The notes: generated by a model not told the origin, from the sequence alone. A stretch of 64,000 bases of DNA from VXYL01 sp963422285 (GCA_963422285.2 OY729419.2:1178001-1242000); one strand, 5' to 3'; numbered from the stretch's first letter, positions 1-10,609 are shown. A program made the numbers and translations.

Positions 1-759
1 ATCGATACGGTGGCCGACTTCCGCCGCCGCGACTTGGCCGCCGGTGGCGAAGGCGCACCTCTGACGCCGCTGTTCCACGAGGCCTTGTTCCGACACCAGG
101 ATCGTCACCGGGTCGTCGTCAACATCGGCGGCATCGCCAACGCGACGATGCTGCCGGCCGGATCGAAAGCCATCCTCGGCTTCGACACCGGCCCCGGCAA
201 CGCCCTGCTCGACGCCTGGATGCAGCACTGCAACGGCATGCCTTTCGACCGGGACGGCGCTTGGGCAGCGGGCGGGCAGGTGTCGCCCGCCCTGCTGATG
301 GCGCTGCGAGCCGATCCCTTCATTGCCCGACCGCCTCCCAAGAGCACAGGCAAAGAGACCTATCACCTGGACTACATACGCGCTGCCTGCCGGGGCCTCG
401 ATCTGGCACCCTGGCATGTGCAGGCGACTTTGGCCGAGTTCACGGCTTGGAGCATCGACGCTGCCATCGAACGCTGGGGGCCATCTCCCGGCGACGCCAT
501 CATTTGCGGTGGCGGCCGTCGCAACAGTTACCTGATGAGGCGGCTGGCGGCTCGTCTAGCCCATCACCGCTTGCTGACGACGGACGATCTCGGCATCGAC
601 GGCGACGCCCTGGAGGCCGCCGCCTTCGCGTGGTTCGCGCACCGCGCCTTGCTGCGGCAGCCGGGCAATGCGCCCGCGGTCACCGGCGCCCGCGGGCCAC
701 GGGTGCTAGGAGCCATCTACGCGAGGGAGGTTGATCCCAGGCACGACGAGAGCGATTAG
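1..759 (+). CDS. anmK: Anhydro-N-acetylmuramic acid kinase, C-terminal part (5' end outside window)
   Basis: The reading frame is already open at base 1, so this is the last 252 codons of a kinase of roughly 370 residues. AnmK opens and phosphorylates 1,6-anhydro-MurNAc to MurNAc-6-phosphate during cytoplasmic cell-wall recycling. Visible family motifs are VVNIGGIANAT, the following GFDTGPGNALLDAW and the late glycine loop IICGGGRRNSYLM, typical of the ASKHA (actin-like) kinase fold. The stop overlaps the convergent stop of erpA by a few bases; anmK beside erpA is a common gammaproteobacterial arrangement. Identity is secure; the N-terminus cannot be judged. Confidence 0.95.
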   Translation: MDTVADFRRRDLAAGGEGAPLTPLFHEALFRHQDRHRVVVNIGGIANATMLPAGSKAILGFDTGPGNALLDAWMQHCNGMPFDRDGAWAAGGQVSPALLMALRADPFIARPPPKSTGKETYHLDYIRAACRGLDLAPWHVQATLAEFTAWSIDAAIERWGPSPGDAIICGGGRRNSYLMRRLAARLAHHRLLTTDDLGIDGDALEAAAFAWFAHRALLRQPGNAPAVTGARGPRVLGAIYAREVDPRHDESD

Positions 760-1088
760 AGGGCGAACGAGTTGCCGCAGCCGCACGTCGACGACGCGTT
801 GGGGTTGGAGACCACGAACTGGGATCCGGAGAGTTCTTCCTTGTAATCGATCTCGGCGCCGACTAGGTATTGGTAGCTCATAGGGTCCACTACCGCGATG
901 ACTCCGTCGCGCTCGATGACGGAGTCGTCCTCGGCGACGTCGTCGTCGAAGGTGAAGCCGTAGGAGAAGCCGCTGCAGCCACCGCCGGCGATGAACACCC
1001 GCAGCTTCAGCCCCGGGTTGCCCTCGTCCTCGATCAGCTCGCGCACCTTGCCGGCGGCACGGGCAGAGAATTCGATGTTCGCGTCCAT
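756..1088 (-). CDS. erpA: Iron-sulfur cluster insertion protein ErpA
   Basis: A 110-residue A-type carrier that hands Fe-S clusters to apo-proteins, including enzymes of isoprenoid synthesis. The three cluster-binding cysteines are present: C38 in GGGCSGFSYGF and C102/C104 in the C-terminal TCGCGNSFAL. Length and motif spacing match ErpA/IscA. It converges on anmK with a 3 to 4 bp overlap, and the CLC gene starts divergently about 100 bp upstream. ErpA rather than IscA is chosen because of the E. coli-like neighbourhood (hemL-clc-erpA) and the absence of isc genes. There is no clear Shine-Dalgarno; a -10-like hexamer sits 7 nt from the ATG. Confidence 0.95.
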   Translation of the reverse strand: MDANIEFSARAAGKVRELIEDEGNPGLKLRVFIAGGGCSGFSYGFTFDDDVAEDDSVIERDGVIAVVDPMSYQYLVGAEIDYKEELSGSQFVVSNPNASSTCGCGNSFAL

Positions 1089-1095
1089 AGAGAAG

Positions 1096-1101
1096 AGTAT
1101 A
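1096..1101 (-). promoter_or_regulatory. -10-like hexamer of erpA, 7 nt from the start codon
   Basis: On the minus strand the sequence TATACT is followed by 7 nt and the erpA ATG. A normal initiation distance would put the transcript start at or next to the ATG, giving a leaderless or nearly leaderless mRNA. No purine-rich ribosome site lies in the gap. The call rests on sequence only. Confidence 0.45.
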
Positions 1102-1188
1102 GCGCCTAGAGGCGGGAGCTTTCAGCACTCCCTGGCCGTTCGTTCGCCCTGCGCGGTGCAACGGCAACAGTATATAGTAGCGATCCGT

Positions 1189-3005
1189 ATGAAGTCCGCT
1201 CGCAGGCCAAGGAGCCCGCATCTGCCATCCTTCCCCGGCGCTAGGCATTTCTCCCTGGATTTCTTTCGGCGCCGGCTTGCCGGCGTCGAGGCGGTGCCGC
1301 AGCTGTCGATCCTGGCCGTCGCTGCCGGGCTGCTCACCGGCATCGTCATCGTGCTGTTCCGCGGCGCCATCGAGGCCGCGGCGCAGCTGATCCGCGGCCA
1401 GAGCTCGGAACACTTTGAGGAACTGCCGCTCGAAGCGCTGCTGCTGCCGCTGGCCGGCGCCCTTGTCCTCGGCCTCCTGTTCAATCGACTGCCGCCGGAG
1501 TCGCGCCGCCTAGGCGTCGTCCACGTCATGGAGCGGCTGTCCCTGCACCAGGGCCGCATGCCCTGGCGAGCCGCCCTCTACCAGTTCGCCGGCGGCGTGG
1601 CGGGGTTGACCGCGGGATTGTCCGGTGGGCGCGAAGGTCCGGCCGTACATCTCGGCGCCGCCGCGTCGAGCCTGCTCGGCGAAGCGTTCCGGCTGCCGAA
1701 CAACAGCATCCGCGCCCTGGTCGCCTGCGGCTGCTCGGCAGCCATTGCGGCGTCGTTCAACACGCCCATGGCTGGCGTCATCTTCGCCATGGAGGTGGTG
1801 ATGATGGAGTACACCATCGCCAGCTTCATCCCGGTCATTCTCGCCGCGGTGACGGCAACCGTCGTGTGCCGCGCAGTGTACGGCAACGCCATCGCCTTCA
1901 CGGTACCCGAAACCGACCTGCGCTCGCTGCTCGAAATGCCCTACATCCTGCTTGCCGGACTGGTCGTCGGCGCAGTCGGCGGCGGCTTCATCGGCTTGGT
2001 GAAACGGTTCGCCGAGTTCCAGGCTTGGCCGTTCTGGGCGCGAACGACCTTGGCTGGCACCATTACCGGCCTTGCCGCATGGATCGCGCCGGAGGTGCTC
2101 GGCATCGGCTACGACACCGTCAACGCGGCCCTGCTGGGCCAACTCGCCTGGAGCGCACTGCTGCTCGTGCTGATCGCCAAGACCTTGGCTTCCGCTGCAT
2201 GCGTCGGCGTCGGCCTGCCGGTGGGCGTGATCGGCCCGACGCTGGTGATGGGCGCACTGCTAGGCGGTCTGCTCGGCACGATCGGCAATGTCCTGGTGCC
2301 GGCCGCGGTCTCCGAACCCGCCCTCTACGTCATGCTCGGCATGGCGGCGATGATGGCGGCAGTGCTGCAAGCGCCTCTGGCTGCACTGGTGGCGGTGCTG
2401 GAACTCACCGCCAATCCCAGCGTCATCCTGCCGGCCATGCTCATCATCGTGGTGGCGACGTTGACGGTGAGCCAGCTGTTCAAGCAGCGTTCCGTGTTCC
2501 TCACCTCGTTGTCGGCGCTGGGGATGCAGTACCCGCCGGATCCATCCTCGCAGCACCTGCTGCGATCTGGCGTGGCCGGCCTGATGACGCGGAACATGGT
2601 CCGACTGCCGAGGATTGTCGCTGTCCAGCAGGCGGCCGTCCACCTTGACAACGACTGGATCGTCATCGACGCGACTGCTTCTCAGTCGCCCCGCGATTCC
2701 GCTGGCGCGCAATCGCCCCCGCCGACCAGCAGAAGGTCCGTGCTGAACAGCACCGACTTGGCGACTTATCTGGATGGCATCGATGAAGGCAGCGGCGTTC
2801 CACACTCCACCATCGATCTCATGGAGATTCCGGGCTTGCGCAAGGATGCCGGTACCATTGACAGTCGCGCCACGCTGCTGGAAGCGCTGGCGGAGTTGGA
2901 CCGCACCGGCGTCGAGGCGCTGTGCGTCTGGCAGGCGGGTTCGCCCGCCGACATCGTCGGCGTACTGACCCGGGAAGACATCGAACGATACGCAAAAGGA
3001 GTTCC

Positions 3006-3009
<4 letters not shown>
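1189..3009 (+). CDS. CLC-family chloride channel/transporter with C-terminal CBS-like region
   Basis: 606 residues. The membrane part (about 45-440) carries the CLC signature GREGPAVHLGAA with the gating glutamate near residue 149, SFNTPMAGVIFAMEVV, and the late GVGLPVGVIGP loop. The first anion loop reads RLGVVHVMERL rather than the E. coli GSGIPE. The residue aligned with the inner proton glutamate (E203 of E. coli ClcA) is valine by my alignment, as in channel-type CLCs. The C-terminal 150 residues look like a CBS pair. The start was set at the ATG at 1189 because upstream codons lack family character and overlap the erpA leader. The stop overlaps the hemL ATG (ATGA). Confidence 0.88.
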
Positions 3010-4288
<1,279 letters not shown>

Positions 4289-4292
<4 letters not shown>

Positions 4293-5278
4293 GCTACGAC
4301 GTCTACGGACTTGGCAACGCCTTGGTGGATATGGAGTACGACGTCGACGACGGCTTCCTGCACGATAGCAGGCTCGCCAAGGGCCATATGACGCTGGTGG
4401 ACGAAGAACGGATCGATGCCTTGGCGGCCAGCCTCGACGAGCGGCGGCATCAGCGCTGCGCCGGCGGCTCGGCGGCCAATACGGTGTTCGCCGTGCAGGG
4501 ATTCGGCGGGCGCGCTTTTTATTCCTGCCGGGTGAGCGACGACGACGCCGGCCGCCACTTTCTGGACGATCTGCGCAGCGCTGGCATCGGCGTCGCCGGC
4601 AACCATCGCGCCGAAGGCCAGTCCGGCCGCTGCCTCACCCTGGTCACTGCCGATGCCGAGCGCACCATGACCACCTTCCTGGGCGTCTCCGCGACGCTGG
4701 CCCCGGAAGACTTGGACGAACGGGCGCTGGCAGCTTCCACCTACCTTTACATGGAGGGCTACCTGGCAGCGGCGGATTCCGGTCGTGCTGCCGCGGTTCA
4801 GGCGCGGGAGATCGCCGAGGCCGAGAACGTGCATGCCAGCCTGTCGCTGTCCGACCCGTCCATGGTACAGGGTTGCCGCGACGCTCTGGTGGAGATGCTT
4901 GGCAACGGCGTCAGACAGATCTTCTGCAACGAAGAAGAAGCCTTGACCTGGGCCGGCTCCGATCGCCTGGACATCGCTGTTGCCGAACTGTCCGACATCG
5001 CTCCGTTCGTCAACGTCACCCTGGGCGCGCGCGGTAGCCTCGTGGTGGCGAATGGCAGCAGCCAACTCGCCCCCGGCCATCCTGCCAGGGCGGTAGACAC
5101 CACCGGTGCCGGCGACATCTACGCCGGCGCCTTCCTCTACGCCCGCGCCGACGGCGCCGAACCCGGCCCGGCCGCACGATTCGCCAACTTCGCCGCCGCC
5201 GCCCTGGTTTCCCGACGCGGTGCCCGGCTCGGCAGCGCCGCCGATTACGCGACGCTCAAGCGTCGCTTCCGACCATGA
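4289..5278 (+). CDS. PfkB-family carbohydrate/nucleoside kinase
   Basis: 329-residue ribokinase-fold kinase. It has the N-terminal GLGNALVDMEY, the substrate lid region CAGGSAANTVFAVQGFGG and the anion-hole/catalytic motif DTTGAGD with the presumed base D276. The pattern is closest to the bacterial adenosine-kinase-like subgroup often annotated simply as PfkB, but the substrate cannot be fixed from sequence. It starts within the hemL stop (ATGA), so it is probably cotranscribed with hemL. Its 3' end overlaps the convergent sfsA gene by 23 bp. Confidence 0.88.
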
Positions 5279-5963
5279 CCGGCAGCAGGCCCGCAGGGAC
5301 GATTTCCTGCGGCGTGATGCGGCAGCGCAGCGCCGCCACCTGTACGCCATCGCCTACCGCCCGGCGCAGAGCTTGGCCGTAGGCCGGATCGATGTCGTCG
5401 GCGGGACGCACCGTTTCGATGCCGGTGTGCTGTACGCAGAACACCAGCGCGGTGCGCGTTCCGGCCCGTGCCAGCCGCGCCAGGGCTTCGACATGGCGGG
5501 TGGCTCGGATGCTGACTGCATCCGGGAAGGCACCGGAGCCAGCACCGTCGAGCAGCAAGGTCACGGATTTCACTTCCATGAACACATCTCCCGCTAGCAG
5601 GTCGAAGCGACCGCCGTCTTCGGGAATCGCCACTTCGCGGCGAACAGACGTACCCGCAGGCATGCCGAGCACCAGCCCCGCGGACAGCGCCTCTGCGACC
5701 AGAGCGTTGGCCCGGGCCGTGTTGACGCCGATCAGGTCGCCATCGGCGTTGCGGACGATCTCCAAGGTATGGCGGTACTTGCGGCGCGGATTGTCGGATG
5801 TCGAATACCAGATCATGCTGCCCGGATCGGCGCAACCGAGCATGCCCCCGGTGTTGGGGCAGTGGATGGTCAGCGGCTTGCCAGCCGTGGTTTCGATGTC
5901 GGCAAGAAAACGCTTGTAGCGCCGAATCAGGATGCCGCGGCGCAGCGGCGGCGCGAACCTCAA
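5256..5963 (-). CDS. sfsA: Sugar fermentation stimulation protein homolog SfsA (nuclease fold)
   Basis: 235 residues, the usual SfsA length. Recognised by RRYKRFLADIE, HCPNTGGMLGC near residue 35, and the PD-(D/E)XK-like core ending in DVFMEVKSVTLL. SfsA proteins bind DNA and are thought to be nucleases; the historic name comes from maltose phenotypes in E. coli. The start is TTG at 5963, inside the stop of the upstream aminotransferase (TTGA overlap), so the two are translated as a unit. sfsA is adjacent to dksA in E. coli; here one aminotransferase gene separates them. Confidence 0.92.
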   Translation of the reverse strand: MRFAPPLRRGILIRRYKRFLADIETTAGKPLTIHCPNTGGMLGCADPGSMIWYSTSDNPRRKYRHTLEIVRNADGDLIGVNTARANALVAEALSAGLVLGMPAGTSVRREVAIPEDGGRFDLLAGDVFMEVKSVTLLLDGAGSGAFPDAVSIRATRHVEALARLARAGTRTALVFCVQHTGIETVRPADDIDPAYGQALRRAVGDGVQVAALRCRITPQEIVPAGLLPVMVGSDA

Positions 5964-7189
5964 GCCCGAAACCGACGCAAGGCGCTATGGAGGCGGTCGA
6001 GGCCCAAGGCGATCCGGGCTTCGTCGACGGTGAACGCGAAGCGCACATGATGGTTCGCCCGGTGGCTTCCGAAGTCGGTGCCCGGCGTCGCCGCGACGCC
6101 AAACTCTTCGAGCAGGCGGGCGCAGAAGGTCTCGGCATCAAGGCCCGTCTCCGAAATGTCCACGTAGATGTAGAACGCGCCCTCGGGGCGGTGGGCAACG
6201 GGCAGGCCGAGCACGCTCAATCCCGCCAGCAGTCGGTCGCAGCGGCGGGCGAAGATGCCGCGGCGCTGTTCGTGAACCGCCATCGCTGCCGGTTCCAGCG
6301 CCGCCAAGGCAGCGTACTGGGCAGCGCTGGGCGGCGCGATATAGAGGTTCTGCGCAGCGCGTTCGACAGCGTCCATCGCCCACGCCGGAGCGACCAGCCA
6401 GCCGAGCCGCCAGCCGGTCATGCCGTAGTACTTCGAGAAGCTGTTGACGAGGAAGAAGTCGTCGTCCACGACCAGCGCCGTGCCTGGCGCATCGGCCCTG
6501 TCGCGGTAGACCAGACCTTGATAGATCTCGTCCACGATGACGAAGCCCCTGCCGGCGGCGAACTCGCCGATGGCGCGCAGTTCGGTGTGATCCAGCATGC
6601 TGCCGGTGGGATTGGACGGGCTGGCGAGGAGCAGCCCGGCAGTGTTCGCCGTCCACGCCGAAGCCGCTAGCTCGGGGGTCATCTGGAAGCGCGTATCCTC
6701 GTCCACAGGTAGACGACGAGCTACGCCGCCGGCAGCAGCCACGAACACGCCGTTGCACGGATAGCCCGGATCGGTCGTCAGCACCTCGTCGCTGGGATTC
6801 ACCAGCACGGCGGCAAGCAGGTTGAGCGCGGCGCTGGCACCCGTGGTAACGGCGACCCGGCGCGGATCGAGGTCGCCATAGGTGGCGGCGATGGCGGCGC
6901 GCAAGGCCGGCAGGCCGAGCGCTTGGGTGTAGCCGGTGCGGCCGGCTCGCAGCGCCGCGACACCTGCTTCGACGATGGTCGGCGCCGACGGGAAATCCGG
7001 TTCGCCCACCTCCAAATGCACGATGTCGCGGCCCGCCTGTTCCAGCTCGCGAGCGCGCTCGAGGATCTGCACCACGCGAAACGGCGCTATGCCGGCTGCT
7101 CGCCGGGCTAGCCGACCGGCCCGGTAGGGGGGCCGAGCGGGCGGTGGCGATGAGGGCGCGAACGGGGCCGCGACGGCGTCTTTTTGCAT
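5960..7189 (-). CDS. PLP-dependent aminotransferase, class I/II (fold type I)
   Basis: About 409 residues from the ATG at 7189. Motifs: HLEVGEPDFPSAPTIVEAG, GYTQALGLPALRAAIAA, LLASPSNPTG (substrate carboxylate region), VDEIYQGLVY and the Schiff-base lysine K253 in NSFSKYYGMTGWRLGW. The family transaminates amino acids such as aspartate, alanine or aromatics; specificity is not readable here. An upstream in-frame extension would reach 7315, but it overlaps the dksA leader and has no family similarity, so the shorter start was taken. It is divergent from dksA and coupled to sfsA. Confidence 0.88.
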   Translation of the reverse strand: MQKDAVAAPFAPSSPPPARPPYRAGRLARRAAGIAPFRVVQILERARELEQAGRDIVHLEVGEPDFPSAPTIVEAGVAALRAGRTGYTQALGLPALRAAIAATYGDLDPRRVAVTTGASAALNLLAAVLVNPSDEVLTTDPGYPCNGVFVAAAGGVARRLPVDEDTRFQMTPELAASAWTANTAGLLLASPSNPTGSMLDHTELRAIGEFAAGRGFVIVDEIYQGLVYRDRADAPGTALVVDDDFFLVNSFSKYYGMTGWRLGWLVAPAWAMDAVERAAQNLYIAPPSAAQYAALAALEPAAMAVHEQRRGIFARRCDRLLAGLSVLGLPVAHRPEGAFYIYVDISETGLDAETFCARLLEEFGVAATPGTDFGSHRANHHVRFAFTVDEARIALGLDRLHSALRRFRA

Positions 7190-7305
7190 AGGCGCGATTG
7201 CCGATTTCGGCAAGGATTCCGGTCTGGTTATTCCTGAGCGGTTTTGGTAGGTTACGCGGCCTTGCAAACCGGCCCTCCAACCCGAGAGGATACGCACGAA
7301 ACCCC

Positions 7306-7818
7306 ATGTCGGCAAAGTCCACCATCAAGCAGGCGACGAGCACAGCGAAAATCCCGAAACCGGCAGCCGGAAGCGCCCGGAAACCTACCGCGGCAAGTTT
7401 GGACTCGCCGTTCGGCAGCCGTGCGCCCTACGTCCTGAAGGAGGGCGAGCCGTACATGAATCCGGCGCAGACCGCGTACTTCCGGGGCCTGCTCAACGAC
7501 TGGCGGCAGGAGCTCATGGAGCAGGTGGACCGCACCGTCGTCCACCTTCAAGACGAAGCCTCCAACTTCCCGGACCCGCTGGACCGCGCCACCCAGGAAG
7601 AGGAACTGGGCATCGAGCTGCGCACCCGGGATCGCGAACGCCGTCTCATCCGCAAAATCAACGAGACTCTGGATCGGATAGATCAGGACGACTACGGCTA
7701 TTGCGATACCTGCGGCGTGGAAATCGGCCTGCGCCGCCTCGAAGCGCGGCCTACGGCGACCCAGTGCGTGGACTGCAAAGCGCTCGAAGAGCTCCGCGAA
7801 CGGCAGCTGCGGGGCTGA
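7306..7818 (+). CDS. dksA: RNA polymerase-binding transcription factor DksA
   Basis: 170 residues. DksA binds the RNA polymerase secondary channel and, with ppGpp, retunes transcription during the stringent response. The coiled-coil tip aspartates are in NFPDPLDRATQEEE (D90, D93), followed by ELRTRDRERRLIRKI. The zinc finger cysteines are C133, C136, C154 and C157. The start at 7306 follows a GAGAGGA site; earlier in-frame codons are not DksA-like. The 40-residue N-terminal lysine/alanine-rich tail is longer than in E. coli. gluQRS follows, as in E. coli. Confidence 0.96.
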   Translation: MSAKSTIKQATSTAKIPKPAAGSARKPTAASLDSPFGSRAPYVLKEGEPYMNPAQTAYFRGLLNDWRQELMEQVDRTVVHLQDEASNFPDPLDRATQEEELGIELRTRDRERRLIRKINETLDRIDQDDYGYCDTCGVEIGLRRLEARPTATQCVDCKALEELRERQLRG

Positions 7819-7853
7819 GCCGGACTGATGCGACGACGAATTGCGCCGGGCGA

Positions 7854-8729
7854 TTGACGTCGACGCACACGGGGCGGTTCGCCCCGACCCCGTCCGGCCC
7901 TCTGCACTTGGGTTCGCTGCTGACGGCAACGGCATCCTGGCTGGACGCCCGCGCCCACGGCGGACGTTGGCGGCTGCGCATCGACGATCTGGATGCGCCC
8001 CGCGTCGCTGCCGCGGCCGAAACTGCCATCCTGCACACCCTTGAAGTCCACGGCCTTGCCTGGGATGGCGCGATCGTTCGCCAGAGCGATCATGTCGACC
8101 ACTACCGCGCTGCCCTGGCGGACTTGGGCCAGCGCTGCTTCGCCTGCCGTTGCAGCCGCCGGGAGTTGCGCGGCAGTACCCGCTATCCCGGCACCTGCCG
8201 GCACCTGGGGCTGCCCCGGGGCGGCAATGCAGTGCGTATCCAAGTCGGCGAAGACGCTGCTCCAGTGCTTGCTTTCGACGATCGAGTGCAGGGGCGCTAT
8301 TCGCAACGTCTCGCCGACTCGGTGGGCGACTTCGTGGTCTGGCGGCGGGACGGCTTCGCCTCCTACCCGCTTGCGGTGGTGGTGGACGACGAGACCATGG
8401 GCGTCACCCATATCGTCCGCGGTGCCGATCTGCTAGACAACACGCCGCGCCAGCTCCACCTCATGGCCTGTCTCGGCTTCGCGCCGCCCGCCTACGCCCA
8501 TGTGCCGGTGATCGCCGAGGCATCGGGGGAGAAGCTGTCCAAGCACAACGACGCCACCGCCATAGACGATCGCGCCGCCCGCCACAACGTCTCTACAGTG
8601 CTGACGCTGCTGGCTTTGGCGCCGCCCACGGCATCGGTGGACGCGATGCTGGACTGGGCGATCCGGCATTGGGACATTCGTCGGCTGCCCCAAACGCCGG
8701 TGCTGCCGGGCTTCGTCGCGCTGGCATGA
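7854..8729 (+). CDS. gluQ: Glutamyl-Q tRNA(Asp) synthetase
   Basis: 291 residues. GluQ-RS activates glutamate and attaches it to the queuosine base of tRNA-Asp. It looks like a GluRS catalytic domain without an anticodon domain: GRFAPTPSGPLHLGSL carries the HIGH-type motif, GEKLSKHN is the KMSKS-type motif, and CFACRCSRREL with a later Tyr and Cys forms the zinc site. The likely start is TTG at 7854, since no ATG/GTG in frame lies between the dksA stop and the GRFAPTPSG motif. The dksA-gluQ order is a gammaproteobacterial hallmark. Confidence 0.93.
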   Translation: MTSTHTGRFAPTPSGPLHLGSLLTATASWLDARAHGGRWRLRIDDLDAPRVAAAAETAILHTLEVHGLAWDGAIVRQSDHVDHYRAALADLGQRCFACRCSRRELRGSTRYPGTCRHLGLPRGGNAVRIQVGEDAAPVLAFDDRVQGRYSQRLADSVGDFVVWRRDGFASYPLAVVVDDETMGVTHIVRGADLLDNTPRQLHLMACLGFAPPAYAHVPVIAEASGEKLSKHNDATAIDDRAARHNVSTVLTLLALAPPTASVDAMLDWAIRHWDIRRLPQTPVLPGFVALA

Positions 8730-8920
8730 CGCAACGGCGTAGAGGTGCCGCTGCTGGCGGCTGATGCATGACGAGTCGACGGCGGCCCAGGCCGTTGCCG
8801 GAGGCTTAACTTCGCAGCGACGCTGGCGGATGATGGTTTCGACGGCGATTAGCTGCACAGGCAATGGCCGTATAGGTGCTGTGGTGACGACTCCGCCGAA
8901 GTCGAGCCGCGAGGAGAAGC

Positions 8921-9070
8921 GATGAGAAGAATGCCAACTCTCATTAGGAAACGGTCCAGCCCCATCGGGGCCGTGATCGCATTCTTGGCTGCCTTGCTCG
9001 TAGCGTGGGGCTGGATGTACCTCCGAAGGAGATGTTGTTCTCGATTGCCGCGACCCCTCTCTTTCTGGTA
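8921..9070 (+). CDS. Possible 49-residue membrane peptide, or displaced N-terminus of the next ORF
   Basis: ATG at 8921 follows a good GAGGAGAAGCG ribosome site. The peptide begins with Arg/Lys-rich residues and then one hydrophobic segment (IGAVIAFLAALLVAWGW). It stops at 9070, inside the next frame, which itself starts with a hydrophobic stretch. A single-base frame change near 9005-9015 would join the two into a protein with two N-terminal membrane helices. I cannot tell a real small protein from a frameshifted start. Confidence 0.35.
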
Positions 9071-10003
9071 ACCATCATCGAACTGGCGCGCAACCGTCGC
9101 GTCCAGGCGGCAGCGTTTGTTCGGACGCACATCGGAGAGTTCCTCGGCAACGAAGACATGCGCCGCGCATTCCACGAACGGGTCTATCGCTACCGGGATG
9201 CCGACTGGGAAGAGGTGGCCGAACTCGCTAGCGAGTTCGGTTCGAAGGACAGATTCCATCCCGAAGTTCGAGAGCAGGTCTGGCAAGTCCTATGCCCGCT
9301 CAACAAAGACCGGCAAGAGGGAGCGAGACGCTACCACCCGATGTTCTTTCAGCGATCCTTGGAGGAACGCCGGCCAGACATGTTGTTGCACTATTTCGAC
9401 CTGATCGCGTACCACTGGCGGCGTGGTGTTCTCGACATCAAGGACATCTCTGGCGTTGCTGGCTATCGCTTGTCGGTCATCAAGGGCCGCAAGGTCATCC
9501 AGTGTTACTTGAAGCTGAACGCCAAAGCATGGCATGAGCTGCCTTTTCAAGAGCAAACCGGAGCGGAACCGCCTTTCAAGCAACTATCCGACCTTCTCGA
9601 GGAGTTGGCAAGATGGCAAAAGAAGCAGACAGGACGACGTCTTCTACGGGAGACCAAGAAAACGCAACCATCCGGCTGGACGGCGACTGGGCGTATCGGA
9701 CGCTGCGAACGGCGCGGGTTCAAGAGGCCCTCCCAACAGCCCGGACGCCGCTCGGAGAACGGCATCGTGGCGCTCTGCGCGGCGGCAGGCATGGCCCATG
9801 CCGGACTTGAACTGCGCTACGGCAGGCAACGGACGGAGGCGTTCCGAACGAATGCAGGGACGACGGGTTCGAAGCGGCTAGTGATCGACACTTTCGAGCA
9901 GCTCGGCCTCGATCGCGCGGCGTACGTCGCCACCATGGACAAGAATGACCGGACAGCGTTTCCCGGTCGCGTTGATGCGCTTGCCGAGATTCTCGCCTGC
10001 TGA
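9005..10003 (+). CDS. Unrecognised protein with N-terminal membrane segment; C-terminal third doubtful
   Basis: A 332-codon frame from GTG 9005 (an ATG at 9032 is an alternative). Residues about 10-30 are hydrophobic (MLFSIAATPLFLVTIIEL). Residues 30-205 look like a normal soluble helical domain rich in charged and aromatic residues, for example GEFLGNEDMRRAFHERVYRY, and are loosely reminiscent of DUF4760-type proteins. After about residue 205 composition becomes low-quality (Arg/Gly/Ser rich). Another frame with a plausible start at 9613 overlaps here, so a second frame change or a second gene is possible. No function is assigned. Confidence 0.45.
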   Translation: MGLDVPPKEMLFSIAATPLFLVTIIELARNRRVQAAAFVRTHIGEFLGNEDMRRAFHERVYRYRDADWEEVAELASEFGSKDRFHPEVREQVWQVLCPLNKDRQEGARRYHPMFFQRSLEERRPDMLLHYFDLIAYHWRRGVLDIKDISGVAGYRLSVIKGRKVIQCYLKLNAKAWHELPFQEQTGAEPPFKQLSDLLEELARWQKKQTGRRLLRETKKTQPSGWTATGRIGRCERRGFKRPSQQPGRRSENGIVALCAAAGMAHAGLELRYGRQRTEAFRTNAGTTGSKRLVIDTFEQLGLDRAAYVATMDKNDRTAFPGRVDALAEILAC

Positions 10004-10160
10004 TCCGACACGATTCGTCCAGTTCCGCCCGGACTTCCATCCGGCAGGAAGCTTCACCCGCACGATCTGGATAGGACCATCTACCCTCCCGTCTTCCCTG
10101 TTCGGGAGGATGGCTGGTCTAGGGGTGCCAGCCCCTCCCGCTTAAGGCGGATGTCAAGGA

Positions 10161-10262
10161 AAGGGAACTACATACTTGAAGATCCAAGACACAATGTATA
10201 GTTTTTTCAAGGCATAACTACTATATATAGTTCTTAGGGTGCTGTTGTATATAGCTCCCCAA
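10161..10262 (+). repeat. Interspersed repeat, copy A
   Basis: About 100 bp, AT-rich. It aligns end to end with the reverse complement of 21878-21986: shared blocks include GGGAACTA, CTTGAAG, TCCAAG, the ACTACTAT segment, CTTAGGGT/TCTAGGGT and ATAGCTCCC. Similarity is patchy but collinear over the whole length. No coding frame explains it. Confidence 0.6.
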
Positions 10263-10291
10263 GGAAAGTGTATATAGCTCCCCAAGGAAAG
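10246..10291 (+). repeat. Tandem duplication of a 23-bp unit
   Basis: Two perfect head-to-tail copies (10246-10268 and 10269-10291) of a 23-bp unit that begins TGTATATAGCTCCCC. The unit is the end of repeat copy A; copy B has it only once. Confidence 0.9.
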
Positions 10292-10365
10292 CGCCGGGGC
10301 GGCAGCGCATCTGCAAGCTTCCGAATGGATGGGATCCACGGCGAGTGCGCTTGACCAGCATTAGG

Positions 10366-10578
10366 TTGTAGGCGGCACTGGTTCAGGCACATGCGCGTCG
10401 CGCGGTTCGTATGGCCCAGATGGAACACAGGCCCGACGCTGCCGGGCGTATATTTCCAAATCGTCAAGCAGCCGGCCTGGAACTGTAGCGTCTCCAAGTC
10501 CATATCGCCCACGTAGAAGGTAGACAACAGGCTGTCGTTGGCGGCCATGCCGTCGAGGTTCGCGTGGAATGGCAACGC
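10366..10578 (-). pseudogene. Remnant of an AAA-ATPase-like / PD-(D/E)XK (DUF1703-type) protein
   Basis: The minus strand encodes about 70 residues with the conserved linker between the ATPase and nuclease domains of this family: DLETLQFQAGCLTIW (family form ...LLFQTGYLTI), then VFHLGHTNRATRMCLNQCR (family form ..LGYPNREVR.SLN..). Nothing recognisable remains on either side, no start is visible, and it abuts repeat copy A. The intact protein would be several hundred residues, so this is a dead fragment. Confidence 0.6.
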
Positions 10579-10609
10579 GAGGCACCGCGGTTGAGGGTAA
10601 CATGGCTCC

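Larger units (their letters stand above)
10004..10609. other. 606-bp gene-poor stretch with hairpin, dispersed repeat and gene remnant
   Basis: It contains, in order: an inverted repeat CCTCCCG / CGGGAGG (10085-10109) without a T-tract, the AT-rich dispersed repeat copy A with a 23-bp tandem duplication, and a minus-strand remnant of an AAA-ATPase/PD-(D/E)XK protein. The AT-rich part contrasts sharply with the GC-rich flanks. Confidence 0.6.

Noticed and set aside
10085..10109. Rho-independent terminator
   Set aside because: The 7-bp stem has no T-run on either strand.
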